From Saccharomycopsis malanga (Eukaryota > Ascomycota > Saccharomycetes > Ascoideales > Saccharomycopsidaceae): 64,000 bases of DNA. The stretch spans positions 1,178,001 to 1,242,000 of the forward strand of contig CP025322.1 in NCBI GenBank assembly GCA_004014935.1, written 5' to 3'. A model generated the notes under the pieces. It did not search any database. It saw only the letters and a list, made by a program, of their open reading frames with translations, and was not told the DNA's origin. The translations under genes and the position numbers were made by a program. Positions 11,101 through 21,215 of the stretch are shown here, one piece after another; position 1 is the stretch's first letter, and every line of letters starts with the position of its first letter.

Positions 11101-11496
11101 TATAAACCATTTGAAGTTTTACAGAGCGATAAAAGCAAAGCAGATTTTATGCTTCGGAAACAAGCTAACGTAGTGGGGATGACCGCAAAACATTTGTCCA
11201 TGCACATCTCAGAGTTCAAAAAGATTGGCGTAGAGTTTGATAATATTATCATTGGAGAAGCGGACCAACAAACTACATTTGAGTCCTTTTTGCCTTTGAC
11301 TCTAGCAGCTACTTCCGGAGCCCTGCTGTCAAACCGTTTAAAAAGATATATTCTTATTGGTGACCTTCAGGGAAGTCCTGTTGTCCAGAACCGAACCTTG
11401 TTCCAATACAGTGGGTTGGATGTGTCTCTTTTCGAAAACTTGAGCAAGTTGGGTGTTCCTTCTATCATTCTTTCAGACCAAGAAAAAGTTGTATAA
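8176..11496 (+). CDS. Aquarius/Cwf11-like protein with degenerate, truncated helicase domain
   Basis: A 1106-residue protein with the architecture of the intron-binding spliceosomal helicase Aquarius (IBP160; S. pombe Cwf11). The N-terminal half is the ARM-like region (LYLWQHLSEDSTNDHV near residue 72). The middle matches the Aquarius beta-barrel/linker (PTEKLLLFNDNL, LQFLSINDFLSRNF, LDEWDSLSEGEAVFLLSI). A RecA1 domain begins near 780. Its Walker A is GSTQSCKN (796-803), so glycines and the Thr are lost and only the Lys is kept. Motif II is GEAD (1027-1030) and motif III is GDLQGSP (1062). The protein stops about 40 residues later, so RecA2 with motifs IV to VI is missing, and the 297 bases before HEM12 have no room for it. 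I infer a non-catalytic scaffold. S. cerevisiae lacks Aquarius. Confidence 0.82.
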   Translation: MAKEIGELEAELRGIAGRNWLKTKNFQQKKQFDAKVVSKILETIRSAIVSKTYNFRELASLVDSLNYLELYLWQHLSEDSTNDHVVSVAMCFVFKQMNKNQWMVLITGNVSKFKIIMKRVLTLILSITSKESVSSNSFFSLRYLVNFLTLLVNNLEVSEIRSEFAPLFSVGILANIPHIEFILDNNIPFLKKSYKSFNKKFAGADPDSKSVITFQKNWLFTFFRYYQNLLLTNSNNNELVIYSQAVICFATDVMSQLPTGRFTNLLVKEVNLLATISDYFSTINFADQGCWQLFEILRGFIYFPVDRYSGMSKDESEVTEAFYEQLDTLKQIAYEKLPEQLEGLVFAKLSDLLQKEKFKDFFNGLTLEETTAFADALHLNTDGLRKAKDAIIEALFYKYIGPFKYSKIVGTFQIMPTEKLLLFNDNLFSYDNHDDIRLLARPLHKLGLQFLSINDFLSRNFNLLAHQANYQVRIHLENVLEKIRVKQTKQPDRFYGDNLAFSGFSKYAMRIKPMEILHVSPVLIASASPSYVKAEIQLNYYKLNKQILDEWDSLSEGEAVFLLSIGEPAKKPKNMLEQFGIKLLRTATVLEIVKNPPRHSDGANNFHRLYVNLDLASFATDDKSIYKSINMIVRREKNENNFKVVLSNIAELMTNDFNLPYWLVDILLGYGDPKAGYYKNQANRPLVLDFANSFESYSHINDCFPGMQIDEYELEKPTKRRKTTKRTVSLEKSPPVIIDFSEEQSKKLKVFPYIKENYEILTSSQNDTFDKSKKITKQQVDAVVASLSPGLTLISGSTQSCKNELASHIVSLLYGNFPIERTLIITHNNLALDHIVSKIKQLGNVGNLLRLGNTELIGDSTISKDSVSNYDGTIGKVETLMEDLRALLQKVNRLAESLNIEGYHGNNSETALTFYHTHVQHLWKEFLVKRRQQNAKFPFEKFVKTELSLEGTVEDDTAAIYYYKCIKRIFAKIESYKPFEVLQSDKSKADFMLRKQANVVGMTAKHLSMHISEFKKIGVEFDNIIIGEADQQTTFESFLPLTLAATSGALLSNRLKRYILIGDLQGSPVVQNRTLFQYSGLDVSLFENLSKLGVPSIILSDQEKVV

Positions 11497-11793
11497 TATC
11501 AAATGACTGCCAGAACAACAGTCTTATTTGCGGCAAGTAGGAGGATATAGATGTATTTGCCATATATAACAGGCGTGATGGACTATGTAGAGACTTTTTA
11601 ACTTAATTTTTGCCGTGTTTTAGTCTCCATAATGCTTCATATTAATTTGACGAGCTATTATAGAATAAAAGAATTATGTAGTATATCGAAATCTCCTCAC
11701 TATGTGAATTAAGCAGAACATCACAGCTTACAGGCAAATAAATAAAAACATCCGAAACATCTATTGTTATATGTACAGAGCAGTATTTAACAA

Positions 11794-12947
11794 TTATTGA
11801 CTACCAATACGATGGGCCTCTTTCAAAAACCAGTCAATGTTCTCTGGGTCCATGAAAGGATGGGTACCGTGACCAAAATTGATGATATAGTTTTGCTTTC
11901 CGCCATTAAAGCCGTTGATCATCTCCTCAACTTTTTCGGTAATTTTTTCCTTAGTTCCGTAAATCACTCCAGGATCAAGATTACCTTGAAGCACAACGCG
12001 GCCATTGTTCACTTTGACAGCTTCTTTAGGGTCGTACAACCAATCCAAGGAAACAACATCGTACCCAGAGTTGCAAAGGTCATCAAGAGCATACCAAGCA
12101 CCCTTGGCGAAAACAACCATTGGAATCTTTTCAGTTATGCCAAGCTCTTGCAATCTTGCTTGAGTGAGTTCGCGTACTCTGATCACGTAAGGAAGCAAAA
12201 ACTTCTTAAACTCTGTAGGTGAAAGTTCACCAGCCCAACTTTCAAAAACTTGTAAAATCTGGGCGCCAGCCACAACTTGTTGGGCAAGAAACTCGGCAAT
12301 GATCTTTGTGAGAGCATCTAACAAAGTCAAAGATGCATCCTCATATTTGTAGATCCATTCCTTGACAAATCTGAAAATCTTGGAGCCCCCACCTTCTACC
12401 ATATAGCAGAGCAAAGTGAATGGTCCGCCTGCAAATCCAAATAAAGGAACTCTTCCGTCGAGTTTTCTTCTAGTGAGACTGATAGATTTGAAAGCCCATC
12501 CGAGTTCTTTTAAAAGATCTGGCTTCATGTTCAAGCGATCAAGGTCCTGCAGAGCCCGGAGCGGGTCTGGAAACGTAGGGCCCTTTCCTTCGACCATCTT
12601 GACTTCCATACCCATAGCTTGAGGCACAACGAGAATATCGCTGAATATGATAGCAGCATCGATTAAGCCATTGAAATGCTCAATTGGCTGGATTGTGATT
12701 TCAGAAGCGACCTCAGGATCTCTGCAAGTTTCAAAAAAATCTCTCCCAGCTTTGGCTTTGTGATATTCTGGAAGATATCTACCAGCTTGTCTCTGTTAAT
12801 GTTAGTTTTGAAAAAAACGTACCAATTATCCCGCTTTGAACATACCATGATCCACATTGGTGGTCTTTCAACGCGCTCTCCGCGTGCTGCTCTTAATATA
12901 AGGTCATTTTTCAACTCTGGAAATTGCTGGTTCTTGATTTCACCCAT
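11794..12947 (-). CDS. HEM12: Uroporphyrinogen decarboxylase, one intron
   Basis: The fifth enzyme of haem synthesis; it decarboxylates uroporphyrinogen III to coproporphyrinogen III in the cytosol. Exon 1 is 12846-12947 and exon 2 is 11794-12792, giving 366 residues (S. cerevisiae 362). The 53-nt intron (GTATGT at 12845, branch AACTAAC, CAG ending at 12793) splits the active-site signature. Splicing restores [15 protein letters not shown] with both catalytic arginines. Further family motifs are [17 protein letters not shown] (catalytic Asp), [16 protein letters not shown], and [15 protein letters not shown] near the C-terminus. The start at 12947 gives [15 protein letters not shown], like baker's yeast. 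An ATG at 12980 in the same frame is less likely. Confidence 0.97.
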
Positions 12948-13762
12948 GACTTTATTGAGTGTATATAGTATTATATTCACAATTTAGTTTAAATGTCATC
13001 GCAGATGCTGTCAAATGACTTGAAAAGTTTTGAAATTTTCCGCTTTTGACCTGGGGTTACCCAGGTCATGATAGCTGTACCTAGGGTCTAAGTGGTAAGA
13101 TACCTTTTATTTTTTTATTATCTACATAGTCTTTAAAAGATTCAGAGGTAGGCAATTGTGTAAAGTTGATATACTGTTGTAAGACTTTCGTAAGGCTGTA
13201 ACTTTTCAAGAAAACGAAAAGAAAAGTGGAGTATTGTTCAAAGATGGTTTCTTTCAAACAAGCGCTTAGTTCAGATCTATGATGAACACTTTTTGATTAT
13301 AGTGCTCAATTTGTAGACTAAAAAGACTTATACGGGATTGAAAATCGAATAGTCATTCCATACTTGAGATGGACAAACCTCAATTCACAACAGGCAGCTC
13401 ATCTAAATACTACAACTTGTCAAGTTTGAAATATAGCTCTTTACCTAAATGCTTTGATCTTGTCGACTCAAGTTGTATAAAAAACCGAAAAAATCCTACA
13501 ATCTTGAACTCTACACATGCTACTACATATAGAGTGCTGTAAAATCAATATATTCATAATATCCAAAATATGAAAACCAAATTTATGAAAAGCTGATACT
13601 AAGCCTTTTAAATTTTTTACATGCCAAGGTACTATAAACTCTCAAATTTACGATACGCTTGCCGAAAACTGAAATGCTTGTGAATACGAACATATTCTCA
13701 ACAACCATATACCTAGACTTGTTAATTTACAAGCTTCCTAAATGGTCATAATCACCAACCAC
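12948..13762. other. Intergenic: HEM12 promoter and aldo-keto reductase 3' flank
   Basis: It contains a long inverted repeat near the HEM12 start. A 57-codon ATG ORF (13369-13542) is present but has no recognisable features and is not called. The rest is AT-rich. Confidence 0.4.
13047..13068. promoter_or_regulatory. Perfect 9-bp inverted repeat in the HEM12 promoter
   Basis: TGACCTGGG and CCCAGGTCA flank the four bases GTTA, about 100 bp upstream of the HEM12 ATG. The symmetry suggests a dimeric regulator site. The factor is not identifiable from sequence. Confidence 0.4.
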
Positions 13763-14659
13763 TTAATAGTATCCACTCCAGTACTGTCTAATAGGAGGGG
13801 CAGCAGCACCTATCTTTGTGAGCTCCTCTACCTCTTCAGGTGACAACTTGAAGCTCAATACGTCCAAGGCTTCCTTTACACGGTGTTCTTTCGAAGTAGT
13901 GGTGACGGCCACAACATTTTTATCCAAGACCCAGCGCAAAGCAATCTGACTAGCACTTTTGTTGTATTTAGCTGCTAATGCATCCAATTTATCATGCAAG
14001 CCCTTATACTCAGAGCCCTCAGCCTTGTAGACTGGTGCCAATGGGGAGTATGCTTGGAGCACAATGTCGTGTTTTTGGCTATAGTCGAAAATGTCTGGGG
14101 ATTGGTTTTGTAAAACCAAACTGAACTCAATTTGATTGGCGACCGGCTTGTGTTTGGCAAAAGAATTCAATTCCTCGAGGTCTTCAACTCTAAAGTTGGA
14201 AACACCAATTGCCTTGACTTTTCCTTCTTCGTACAACTGTTCGATTTCTTGCCAAACCTTTTTTAAGGTCAAGGACTCATCGCCAGAAAGTTTTTGAAGG
14301 AAAGGGGTATGAACCAAGTACAAGTCCAAATAGTCGGTTCCCAAAAGCTGCAAAGTTTCGTTGACGGCCTTGATTGGAGAAATGCTCTTTGGGGTAAATT
14401 TGTCAGTAATCCAGATATCTTCTCTTTTAACTTCTGGATGCTTTGCGAAGAATCTTTTCAAAGCAGTGGCCACCTCCAAATGGGTGTTGTAGACCTCAGC
14501 AGTGTCAATATGGTAAAGTTTGTTTTCCAAAGCCAAAAGCAAAGCATCAACAGTCTTTTCATCAAGCTTGTCTGCATCACCACTTTTATACCATTTGGTG
14601 CCAGTACCAAAACCAATTGCTGGGATGTCGACTCCGTTGGAAAATTTAATGGTAGACAT
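13763..14659 (-). CDS. Aldo-keto reductase, AKR3C / conjugated-ketone reductase type
   Basis: A 298-residue NADPH-dependent aldo-keto reductase. The catalytic tetrad is visible: Asp and Tyr in HIDTAEVY, Lys in ITDKF, His in LVHTP. The cofactor-binding VTTTSKEHRVKEAL segment near residue 255 is present. The overall pattern (FGTGTKWYKSGD, GTDYLDLYLVHTP, NQIEFSLVLQNQSP, YSPLAPVYK) resembles S. cerevisiae YDL124W, an alpha-keto amide/ester reductase, and the Candida conjugated polyketone reductases. The exact substrate cannot be inferred. It is a single-exon gene of normal length for the family, with an 887-bp space to the next gene EMC5 on the other strand. Confidence 0.93.
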   Translation of the reverse strand: MSTIKFSNGVDIPAIGFGTGTKWYKSGDADKLDEKTVDALLLALENKLYHIDTAEVYNTHLEVATALKRFFAKHPEVKREDIWITDKFTPKSISPIKAVNETLQLLGTDYLDLYLVHTPFLQKLSGDESLTLKKVWQEIEQLYEEGKVKAIGVSNFRVEDLEELNSFAKHKPVANQIEFSLVLQNQSPDIFDYSQKHDIVLQAYSPLAPVYKAEGSEYKGLHDKLDALAAKYNKSASQIALRWVLDKNVVAVTTTSKEHRVKEALDVLSFKLSPEEVEELTKIGAAAPPIRQYWSGYY

Positions 14660-15546
14660 TGTTGTTGTTATTATATTTTGAATTATCTGCTATGATGTGT
14701 TGAATTTTCGATAAGCTAATGATCAATGAGGTGTTATGTGGATATAAGGAAGAGATATGTTATGGAAAAAGAGCAATCCACGTGTATTTATATCTTATAA
14801 GCTCTAACTTACGGAGTGCGCCACATCTCCGACGGTTCCACCTTTAAACAAATGATTTCGACATCAATGGTGGCCATTGAGTGTAGAGCTGTTATTCAAC
14901 TAAGAATGCCACACCTCTCAGAGATACTACCCTAAATATTACAATAAACACTTTAAATTACCATTTAATCGTATGCCTCAGCGAAGACTCACTACAAGTA
15001 ATTGTAACATTGTCAGCATCCGTCTTTATCTTAAAATAGACCTGCAAACTGAAAAGTAGTGGACATATATGACTTATTTTAACTAAGCTAACAGAACATA
15101 ATCTAATGTCCTACATTTTCAACTAAAGTAAAATAGTTGTTATATCTCACTATTTTACTTTTTTATTTCATACACTTACTGATTCTCGTCGTTGGACAGG
15201 ATGGCTCAGTTACTATGAAAAAAACCCCTACCCGACTAGAACAACTTTTACTGATTCTCATTATTACCAACAATTGCTAAAAGCTATTTATTATCTAATG
15301 TCGTATAACTATAAGGCAAAATCTATATATACGTTCAAATGTTTTGCAAATCAACGTCATTATCTTTCGTACTCGTTTATTTCATTCTATCCCTCATTAA
15401 CTACCTTGATAACCTCTATATATTACAGTATTACCTAATATGCACTAACCGCACTCCAGTAAGTGTGCCATAATTAGATGAATTATGAACATATACTTGA
15501 AATAAACTCCAATAAACTACATAGAAACCGTGATTATTAGCATATC
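14660..15546. other. Divergent promoter region, aldo-keto reductase / EMC5
   Basis: An 887-bp AT-rich spacer between divergent starts. CACGTG at 14779-14784 lies about 120 bp upstream of the reductase ATG. No ORF or RNA gene is visible. Confidence 0.4.
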
Positions 15547-16015
15547 ATGTCGTTTTTGGTTAGATTAGGTTACTTTATAGGAACGATTTTGTTGCTTCAT
15601 TCTGGTTACTCGACTTACGAGTTCAACCAGGTCGTCAAAGCTACTGCGTCGGGTCTCCTGTTGCCTCTTGATGTATGTTGAATAGTTGTTAACCACGCGC
15701 AAGGTAACAAATTGCAGTTACTGACATCTTTAGATAAAATTGGAAGGTATAGCTGGTCTCGTTGTTTTCATAATAACCTCCTTCATCTCTATTGTTTCTC
15801 CCCCACAATATACCATCTTTGGTGCCCAAAAAGTCAAGAATAATGTCCCTGGGAACAGCTCTGCTTTTTTTAAACCTATCAAAATGAACAAAGCCTCTAT
15901 TGCATTAGAGGAAATTGGTGCTGGCCCGTTCGATCAAATTCACAATAGACCGGCCTTTATTGATATTGTGAAAAAGAGGCAGGAATTTCTGGCGTGGGCC
16001 ATCAAAGAAGAGTAG
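15547..16015 (+). CDS. EMC5: ER membrane protein complex subunit 5 (MMgT family), one intron
   Basis: Exons 15547-15672 and 15734-16015 join to 135 residues. The 61-nt intron has GTATGT, branch TTACTGAC and TAG. Exon 1 encodes MSFLVRLGYFIGTILLLHSGYSTYEF, a first membrane helix followed by the HSGYSxYE motif typical of Emc5/Kre27. Exon 2 opens with a second helix (GIAGLVVFIITSFISIVSPP) and ends in a charged cytosolic tail (FIDIVKKRQEFLAWAIKEE). Emc5 is part of the EMC insertase that places tail-anchored and multi-pass proteins in the ER membrane. Length matches S. cerevisiae Emc5 (141). Confidence 0.93.
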
Positions 16016-16397
16016 GTTGTTTGCTGCTGAGGTTTTATAATTGGTGTAATCTAATGTTTTCTATTGGAATATGTCAAAGTTTCACGATTACACTGCCCTG
16101 TTGTAAGCACCAACCAATTATATTAAAGAAAAGATTTATAAAGCACCAATAAAAATTGTAGCCGAAAAACATAAGGTTTCAAAACAGAAAAAAATTTGTT
16201 AGATTAGCACTGCACTAACCATATTAAACGGTAAATCAAAATTGATCGTACAAAAATGTAAGCAATAAAACAAATAAGAACAGCTGCGAGGAAACAGACG
16301 TCAGAAGAATAAAGAGAAAAAGATAAAGAGAAATAATATTGAAAACAAAATAAAAAATAAACTACCTCCTTCCCTCACCCCAAATAGTCAAAGTTCT
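16016..16397. other. Intergenic between convergent EMC5 and the CBM48 gene
   Basis: A 382-bp A-rich 3' flank. I see nothing else. Confidence 0.5.
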
Positions 16398-17882
16398 TCA
16401 CTTAAATATCCTCTTGAACCTAGACACAAATGACAATGACAGCAGACTCTTGTGCTCTTGTTTCACCCGTGGAGATGACTTGTAATCCAATGATCCTGTG
16501 TCATTGACATCATTGTCACTTTTCACAGATTTCTTAGTCTTATCTACATGTTCATTTGAGTCTTGCATGTTGAAGTTAGATAATGTTCCATGGGTACTGG
16601 AGAATATTTCATTACTACTGATACTCTTGAAACTAGCAGAGGATTCCAAGTCATCCAAGTGCAAGCTGTTCAAAATAATTGCATTATCATCATCTTTTTC
16701 GCCTGCTACTTGACTCAAGCCATTCTCGGCCTCTTTGATATCTGGTTGTGAAGGGCTGTCAATGTTGGTGAAAGCACTACTTTCAGTATTAGACTTTTCT
16801 GCTGCTAATGCGTGATGTTGGATAGACTTTTTCTTTGGAGAAGGGATTGACACAATCACAGAGGAGCCTGTATTGGTTCTAGTAATGCTTTTACCTTTTT
16901 CAGACAATACTTCCTTGTCTTGCAGTTTTTTTTCGTTAAGATCAACTGAGTGGAGAATATTACTTTTGTCGAGGTTATGTTCTTTGATTTCTTCCTTTGA
17001 ATCTTCAACTGGCAAAACACCAATAACCCCTTCTACATCTTTTGTTTTACCGGTACTTTTATGTTGATCTATGCCGTTAGTTTCTTTAGCTTTTTCAATT
17101 TGAGTACCCATTACTTGAGAAACAAGGCTTTCCTCTATATTTTGGTTTATAGAAGTCTGCTCCATAGCAGGTGGCGAAGCCTCTTGTTCTTCTTTTATTT
17201 GGTCAAACTTGGCCGTATTCACAGCGCTAAGTGTTTCATTACTATTGCTTAATGTGCTTTGGGAAGGAGCGCCTCCTTTTTGAGCATACAAGTCACCAGC
17301 AGCAGCATTAGCGCCATTATCGACAGCGTTGTTGGCGTTACCGCCATCGTTATGTTCTTCGACGCATGTGACATTCTCTAAGTCTTCAGGATAAATAACA
17401 TTATTTTCAATACCAGCCTGATCTTTTTCGATCTTGTAGTGCTCGGCAGTTAACCAATTTCCATCGACCACATACTTTTAAATGTCAGTAAAGCCGTTTC
17501 AATAAACTACATTCTCTATAAAAAACATACCTTGAAAAGAGCTTTGTTTCCTTTAGGCAAAGGGACAGTTGCAGAAAACAAATGGCCACCTTCAGACTTG
17601 GTAAGTGGTGTTGACTTACTCCAATTGTCAAAGGTTCCTGTAACAACCACATCACTGGCGGTTGAATCCTCCCTATCGTGGCGGTTAATAATTATATCCA
17701 AAAAATAACTTGATCAAGTATTCTGCACCATCCAAGAATGTTTTCTAAGACATTTTATGACTCTGGTGTCCCTGAATCATCAAGGGATGAGATCGGTCGG
17801 AGAAAAACTGTAAACAAACTAGCTGGATCTGTTGATAATATACGTACCATACAAATGTGTATAAGACTGTTTGCCCAGTCAT
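16398..17882 (-). CDS. MDG1: Mdg1/Crp1-like protein with AMPK-type glycogen-binding (CBM48) domain, two introns
   Basis: Three exons on the minus strand, 17848-17882, 17531-17672 and 16398-17474, join to 417 residues. Intron 1 (17673-17847) has GTACGT, branch TATTAAC and TAG. Intron 2 (17475-17530) has GTATGT, branch TTACTGAC and AAG. Splicing assembles one CBM48 fold: YTFVW, then DVVVTGTFDNWSKSTPL, then FKYVVDGNWLTAEHYKIEKD, each key piece on a different exon. The remaining 320 residues are acidic and Ser/Asn-rich, low complexity, ending in a basic LSFVSRFKRIFK. This matches S. cerevisiae Mdg1 (pheromone signalling suppressor) and Crp1 (cruciform-DNA binding), which share this plan. The domain assignment is strong; the biological role is open. 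Confidence 0.88.
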
Positions 17883-18740
17883 GGCGGAACGTAATTTTGT
17901 TGTATGGAGATGTTGACTGGTATTTTTAGGTAAGGGACAAGTTATAAATGGAGCGCAGAGGAAAAAGGGAAAAATTGACATATATATGAGATCAACACAT
18001 CAGACAAGGACAGCATTGTTTGACAGCGCCTGTCAAAAAAAAAGAGGCAAGGGCGCACTTACCGTATTTGTGCTGTGCGCCTATGGTGGTATATGATTAG
18101 ATAATAAGGAGGGCAGTTTTTGATCCGAAATGGCAATTATAATAACTGTCGTGAGTGATATTATTACTAAAAATTTAAAAACAGCTCTAGTCAAATAAAA
18201 AAATTTGTGAACTTGATGAATATATGTAGTTTTTGAGCAGGAAATTCCAGACAAAGGATACGTTCGATGCTTGGGCTTTCAAGTAATTGTTTTTCGGAAA
18301 GACATTTATGATAAACTAGATTTCAAGCCTTTTTAAGTGGGAAAAAATAGTCACTAGGTAAGTGGATTAACGTATTTCAATTCATTTAAGTTGGGTTGTA
18401 GGAATCTGCATACATTTATAAAAAAAGTACAAACCATGGTATATTCAATAAAAAGCCTATTGTAATAATAAAAAAGATTTGCAGTGAACAGAGGATGGGT
18501 AAAACGATAGTTCAATACAAATCCATCCTAATATTATACCTATACAGTGGTCTCTTCTGAGTTTAAGAAGATGGTAAAAGCAACTTTATTTGGAAGCGAA
18601 AATAAGATAAAAGGGCGCTTTGGGCGCTTGATTTGGCCAGTATACTAAAAAACCTTACATTTTTCGAATAGGTTGATTAAAACTACTTTTAAAAATGTTT
18701 ATTGCCAGACACACAAACCATAGAACCAATAGAACCAAGG
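17883..18740. other. Intergenic: CBM48 gene promoter and YKE4 3' flank
   Basis: An 858-bp AT-rich spacer. No ORF, RNA gene or repeat was recognised. Confidence 0.5.
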
Positions 18741-20078
18741 TTACTCAAACCATGAAATACCCAACATCAATGAAATACCCAATAGAATAAAAAACAACTG
18801 GCCTAATGCTTTCTTAGCCTCTGCAAACTTGGTGGTGGTTTCTGCGAGCTCTAAGACTTCTGGGATGACACCTACGGTGGCAATATATAGGAAACCACCG
18901 GCGGTGAATGGTAATGTCAAATCACTGATGGTAACAGTGGTACCAAATAAGCCAGCAGTATTAGCAAGCCCTTCAAATCCAATGCTCTCTGTAGTGGTAG
19001 CAACAGCTCTAGTGGCAAGTTTCTGCACACCAATACCGATGAAACAGCCCAAGAAAGCTCCAGCTGCTGTGACAAACTGCGAGTTCATGGCCTGCCATTT
19101 AGTGAACCCACCTTGGATGAGCACAGCAAAGTCTCCAATTTCATGGGGAACTTCATGAAGGAAGACAGCCAAAGCAGTGGTAGACCCAACACTTCTGCTG
19201 ATATAAAACGCAGAGGTGATTGCTAAACCGTCGGTGATGTTATGTGTGAAATCAGAAATCAAATTTAACCAGGCAGCAGTTCGTACTGAAGCACTTACCG
19301 TTTGTTTTTTCTCCTTTTCTTCGTCGCCATTATCGTATTTATTATCATTTTTGCTGGCGCCTCTTTTCTTTAGTCCCGATGAATCTTTTCCTTCTAAAGC
19401 AGAAGACTCAGCGACTGGGGCATGTGAGGGTGAATGTGAATGCGAGTGTGAATGTGAATGGGCGTCTTCTTCCCCATGATTTATAATTCTCAAAAATTTA
19501 TCTATGGAAAAGAAAAAGGCAAAACCAATAAAAATGAATACACCTAATACGGCATTACGTTTTTCGTCCACAAGAACAAAATGTGCCTTTGGATCAACAG
19601 GTTCTCCAAGGAAAGTCTGCGGCAACAAATGTAAAAAAACATCACCAAGCAAGCCCCCAACAGCAAAACTCACAAGCATTGACAACTTTGATGGATTTAT
19701 CGATGCTGGAATGAAAGCCAAAATAAGATTAGGTGGCCCTGAAATATATAATGTGGCAAGAACAGAATTCCATGCTGCCCCAAATGGAAAGAGTTTCTCA
19801 AATACTCTTTCAATTAGCGATTCCTCGGCATGCTCATGTTCATGCTCTATGTGATAATTGAGTTCCTGGACCACTTCACAACGGTCCAATTCTTTCTCTA
19901 AATGCTCTAAATTTATCACTCCATCATTGAAGAATAAGGAACTCGTCAAGTCCTTGCCTTGTTCCTTCGATGACCGAATGGAAAGATCTTGATTAGGTCT
20001 GGCTCGTGGACGCCCGTGACCAGATACAATCGTAGCCATAACTATGCATGATAATAGCGATCTGAAAATACCCTTCAT
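18741..20078 (-). CDS. YKE4: ZIP-family zinc transporter of the ER (YKE4/SLC39A7 type)
   Basis: A 445-residue ZIP transporter. It begins with a hydrophobic signal/anchor (MKGIFRSLLSCIVMATIVSG), then a charged lumenal segment, and about seven to eight membrane helices. A His-rich loop (HSHSHSHSHSPSH) lies between helices III and IV as usual for metal sensing. The metal path motifs are DFTHNITDGLAI in helix IV and HEVPHEIGDFAVLIQGG in helix V, the latter being the HExPHExGD signature of the LIV-1/KE4 subfamily. S. cerevisiae Yke4 moves zinc across the ER membrane. It is divergent from ERG28 across 256 bp. Confidence 0.95.
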   Translation of the reverse strand: MKGIFRSLLSCIVMATIVSGHGRPRARPNQDLSIRSSKEQGKDLTSSLFFNDGVINLEHLEKELDRCEVVQELNYHIEHEHEHAEESLIERVFEKLFPFGAAWNSVLATLYISGPPNLILAFIPASINPSKLSMLVSFAVGGLLGDVFLHLLPQTFLGEPVDPKAHFVLVDEKRNAVLGVFIFIGFAFFFSIDKFLRIINHGEEDAHSHSHSHSHSPSHAPVAESSALEGKDSSGLKKRGASKNDNKYDNGDEEKEKKQTVSASVRTAAWLNLISDFTHNITDGLAITSAFYISRSVGSTTALAVFLHEVPHEIGDFAVLIQGGFTKWQAMNSQFVTAAGAFLGCFIGIGVQKLATRAVATTTESIGFEGLANTAGLFGTTVTISDLTLPFTAGGFLYIATVGVIPEVLELAETTTKFAEAKKALGQLFFILLGISLMLGISWFE

Positions 20079-20334
20079 GACACCAGAATGTTTTTTTTAC
20101 GTGGCTCTGTTGACTTGTATGATGCTCTTTGCTGTCGTTTACTCGCTAAGTAGCCAAATTTCACACATTTGTATGGAGTGAGCAGAAATTATTAACGGAC
20201 ACCCATGAATGTACAAAACTTGCTAACCGGCCCAACGTCGTTAAGAGACAATAAAGTATCAACTGATAATTGTGTATGATTGAAAGATATGCCTATTGTA
20301 TTACAATTTAGAATACCAACCATTCTTTCCGAAA

Positions 20335-20808
20335 ATGTCTTCTATAGTGTCCTACTTTATGCCTACTCTTCCTGGGATTCTTCCAAAATGGCTTCTTTTC
20401 GTACGTATTTTTTCATCACGATTTGACATGTGAACATGCAACTAACACATCTAGATCTCTGCTGTTTCTGTATTCAATTCTGCCCAAACTTATTTTTCTG
20501 GGCTTGAGTTGACCAGAAGAGTTTATGAAAACAAGCCTGCGGAGACAACTGCTCTTAGTGCTAGAACTTTTGGTACCTGGACTGTCATCTCTGCTGTTAT
20601 CCGTTACGTCGCCGCATACCATTTGAACGACCCTAACGTATGGAACTTGGTATTTGCTTCTTACGCTATTGCTTTCGTCCATTTTACCTCAGAATGGCTT
20701 ATTTACAAGACTGCCAAGTTGGGTAAAGGCTTGCTTGGTCCTTTTGTTGTCAGTACCGCTTCCATGGTCTGGTTATGGTGCACCAGAGACTACTACCTTT
20801 CTTTGTAA
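20335..20808 (+). CDS. ERG28: Ergosterol biosynthesis scaffold protein, one intron
   Basis: Exons 20335-20400 and 20455-20808 give 139 residues. The 54-nt intron has GTACGT, branch AACTAAC and TAG, and splits LPKWLLF from ISAVSVFNSAQTYFSGLELTRRVYE. The joined sequence follows S. cerevisiae Erg28 closely (PKWLLFISIVSVFNS, SARTFGTWT, AKLGKGLLGPFVVSTASMVW). Erg28 is an ER membrane protein that tethers the sterol C-4 demethylation enzymes Erg25, Erg26 and Erg27. Four hydrophobic segments are visible. It is an easily missed gene because the first exon has only 22 codons. Confidence 0.96.
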
Positions 20809-21215
20809 ATGTGTCAGTTATGCCGGTTCTTTTGTATATGTCTATATTGAAGTACATAGATTGAATTGTATATATTAACAAATAGTTGTTTGTGATGTAG
20901 AGAGACTAAATAGGGTGAGCTCAAGTTGAGTTTTTGCTACTTTAATGTTAAAAACCTTTAGTACATAAAACAATTGATAACTATCAATTTGCTTACGGTT
21001 CATTGTTGGGTATACGATTAATTATCGATCAGCTTACCGATTGATTCGTCTAACTGTACTATTATCATGCTATTGATGTAGTCACCAATACAAAGAAGCC
21101 ATAACATTTATAATTATATAACTGTTTCAATTCAAAATCTCTCGCATACACTTACTACTATGAACAAATGGCAAAACCTTTGCATACCGATTGAACCTGC
21201 TTTCAAATATCTTAA

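Noticed and set aside
13369-13542. 57-codon ATG ORF in the HEM12/reductase spacer
   Set aside because: Short, Ser-rich, with no homology I can recognise and no nearby promoter signals.
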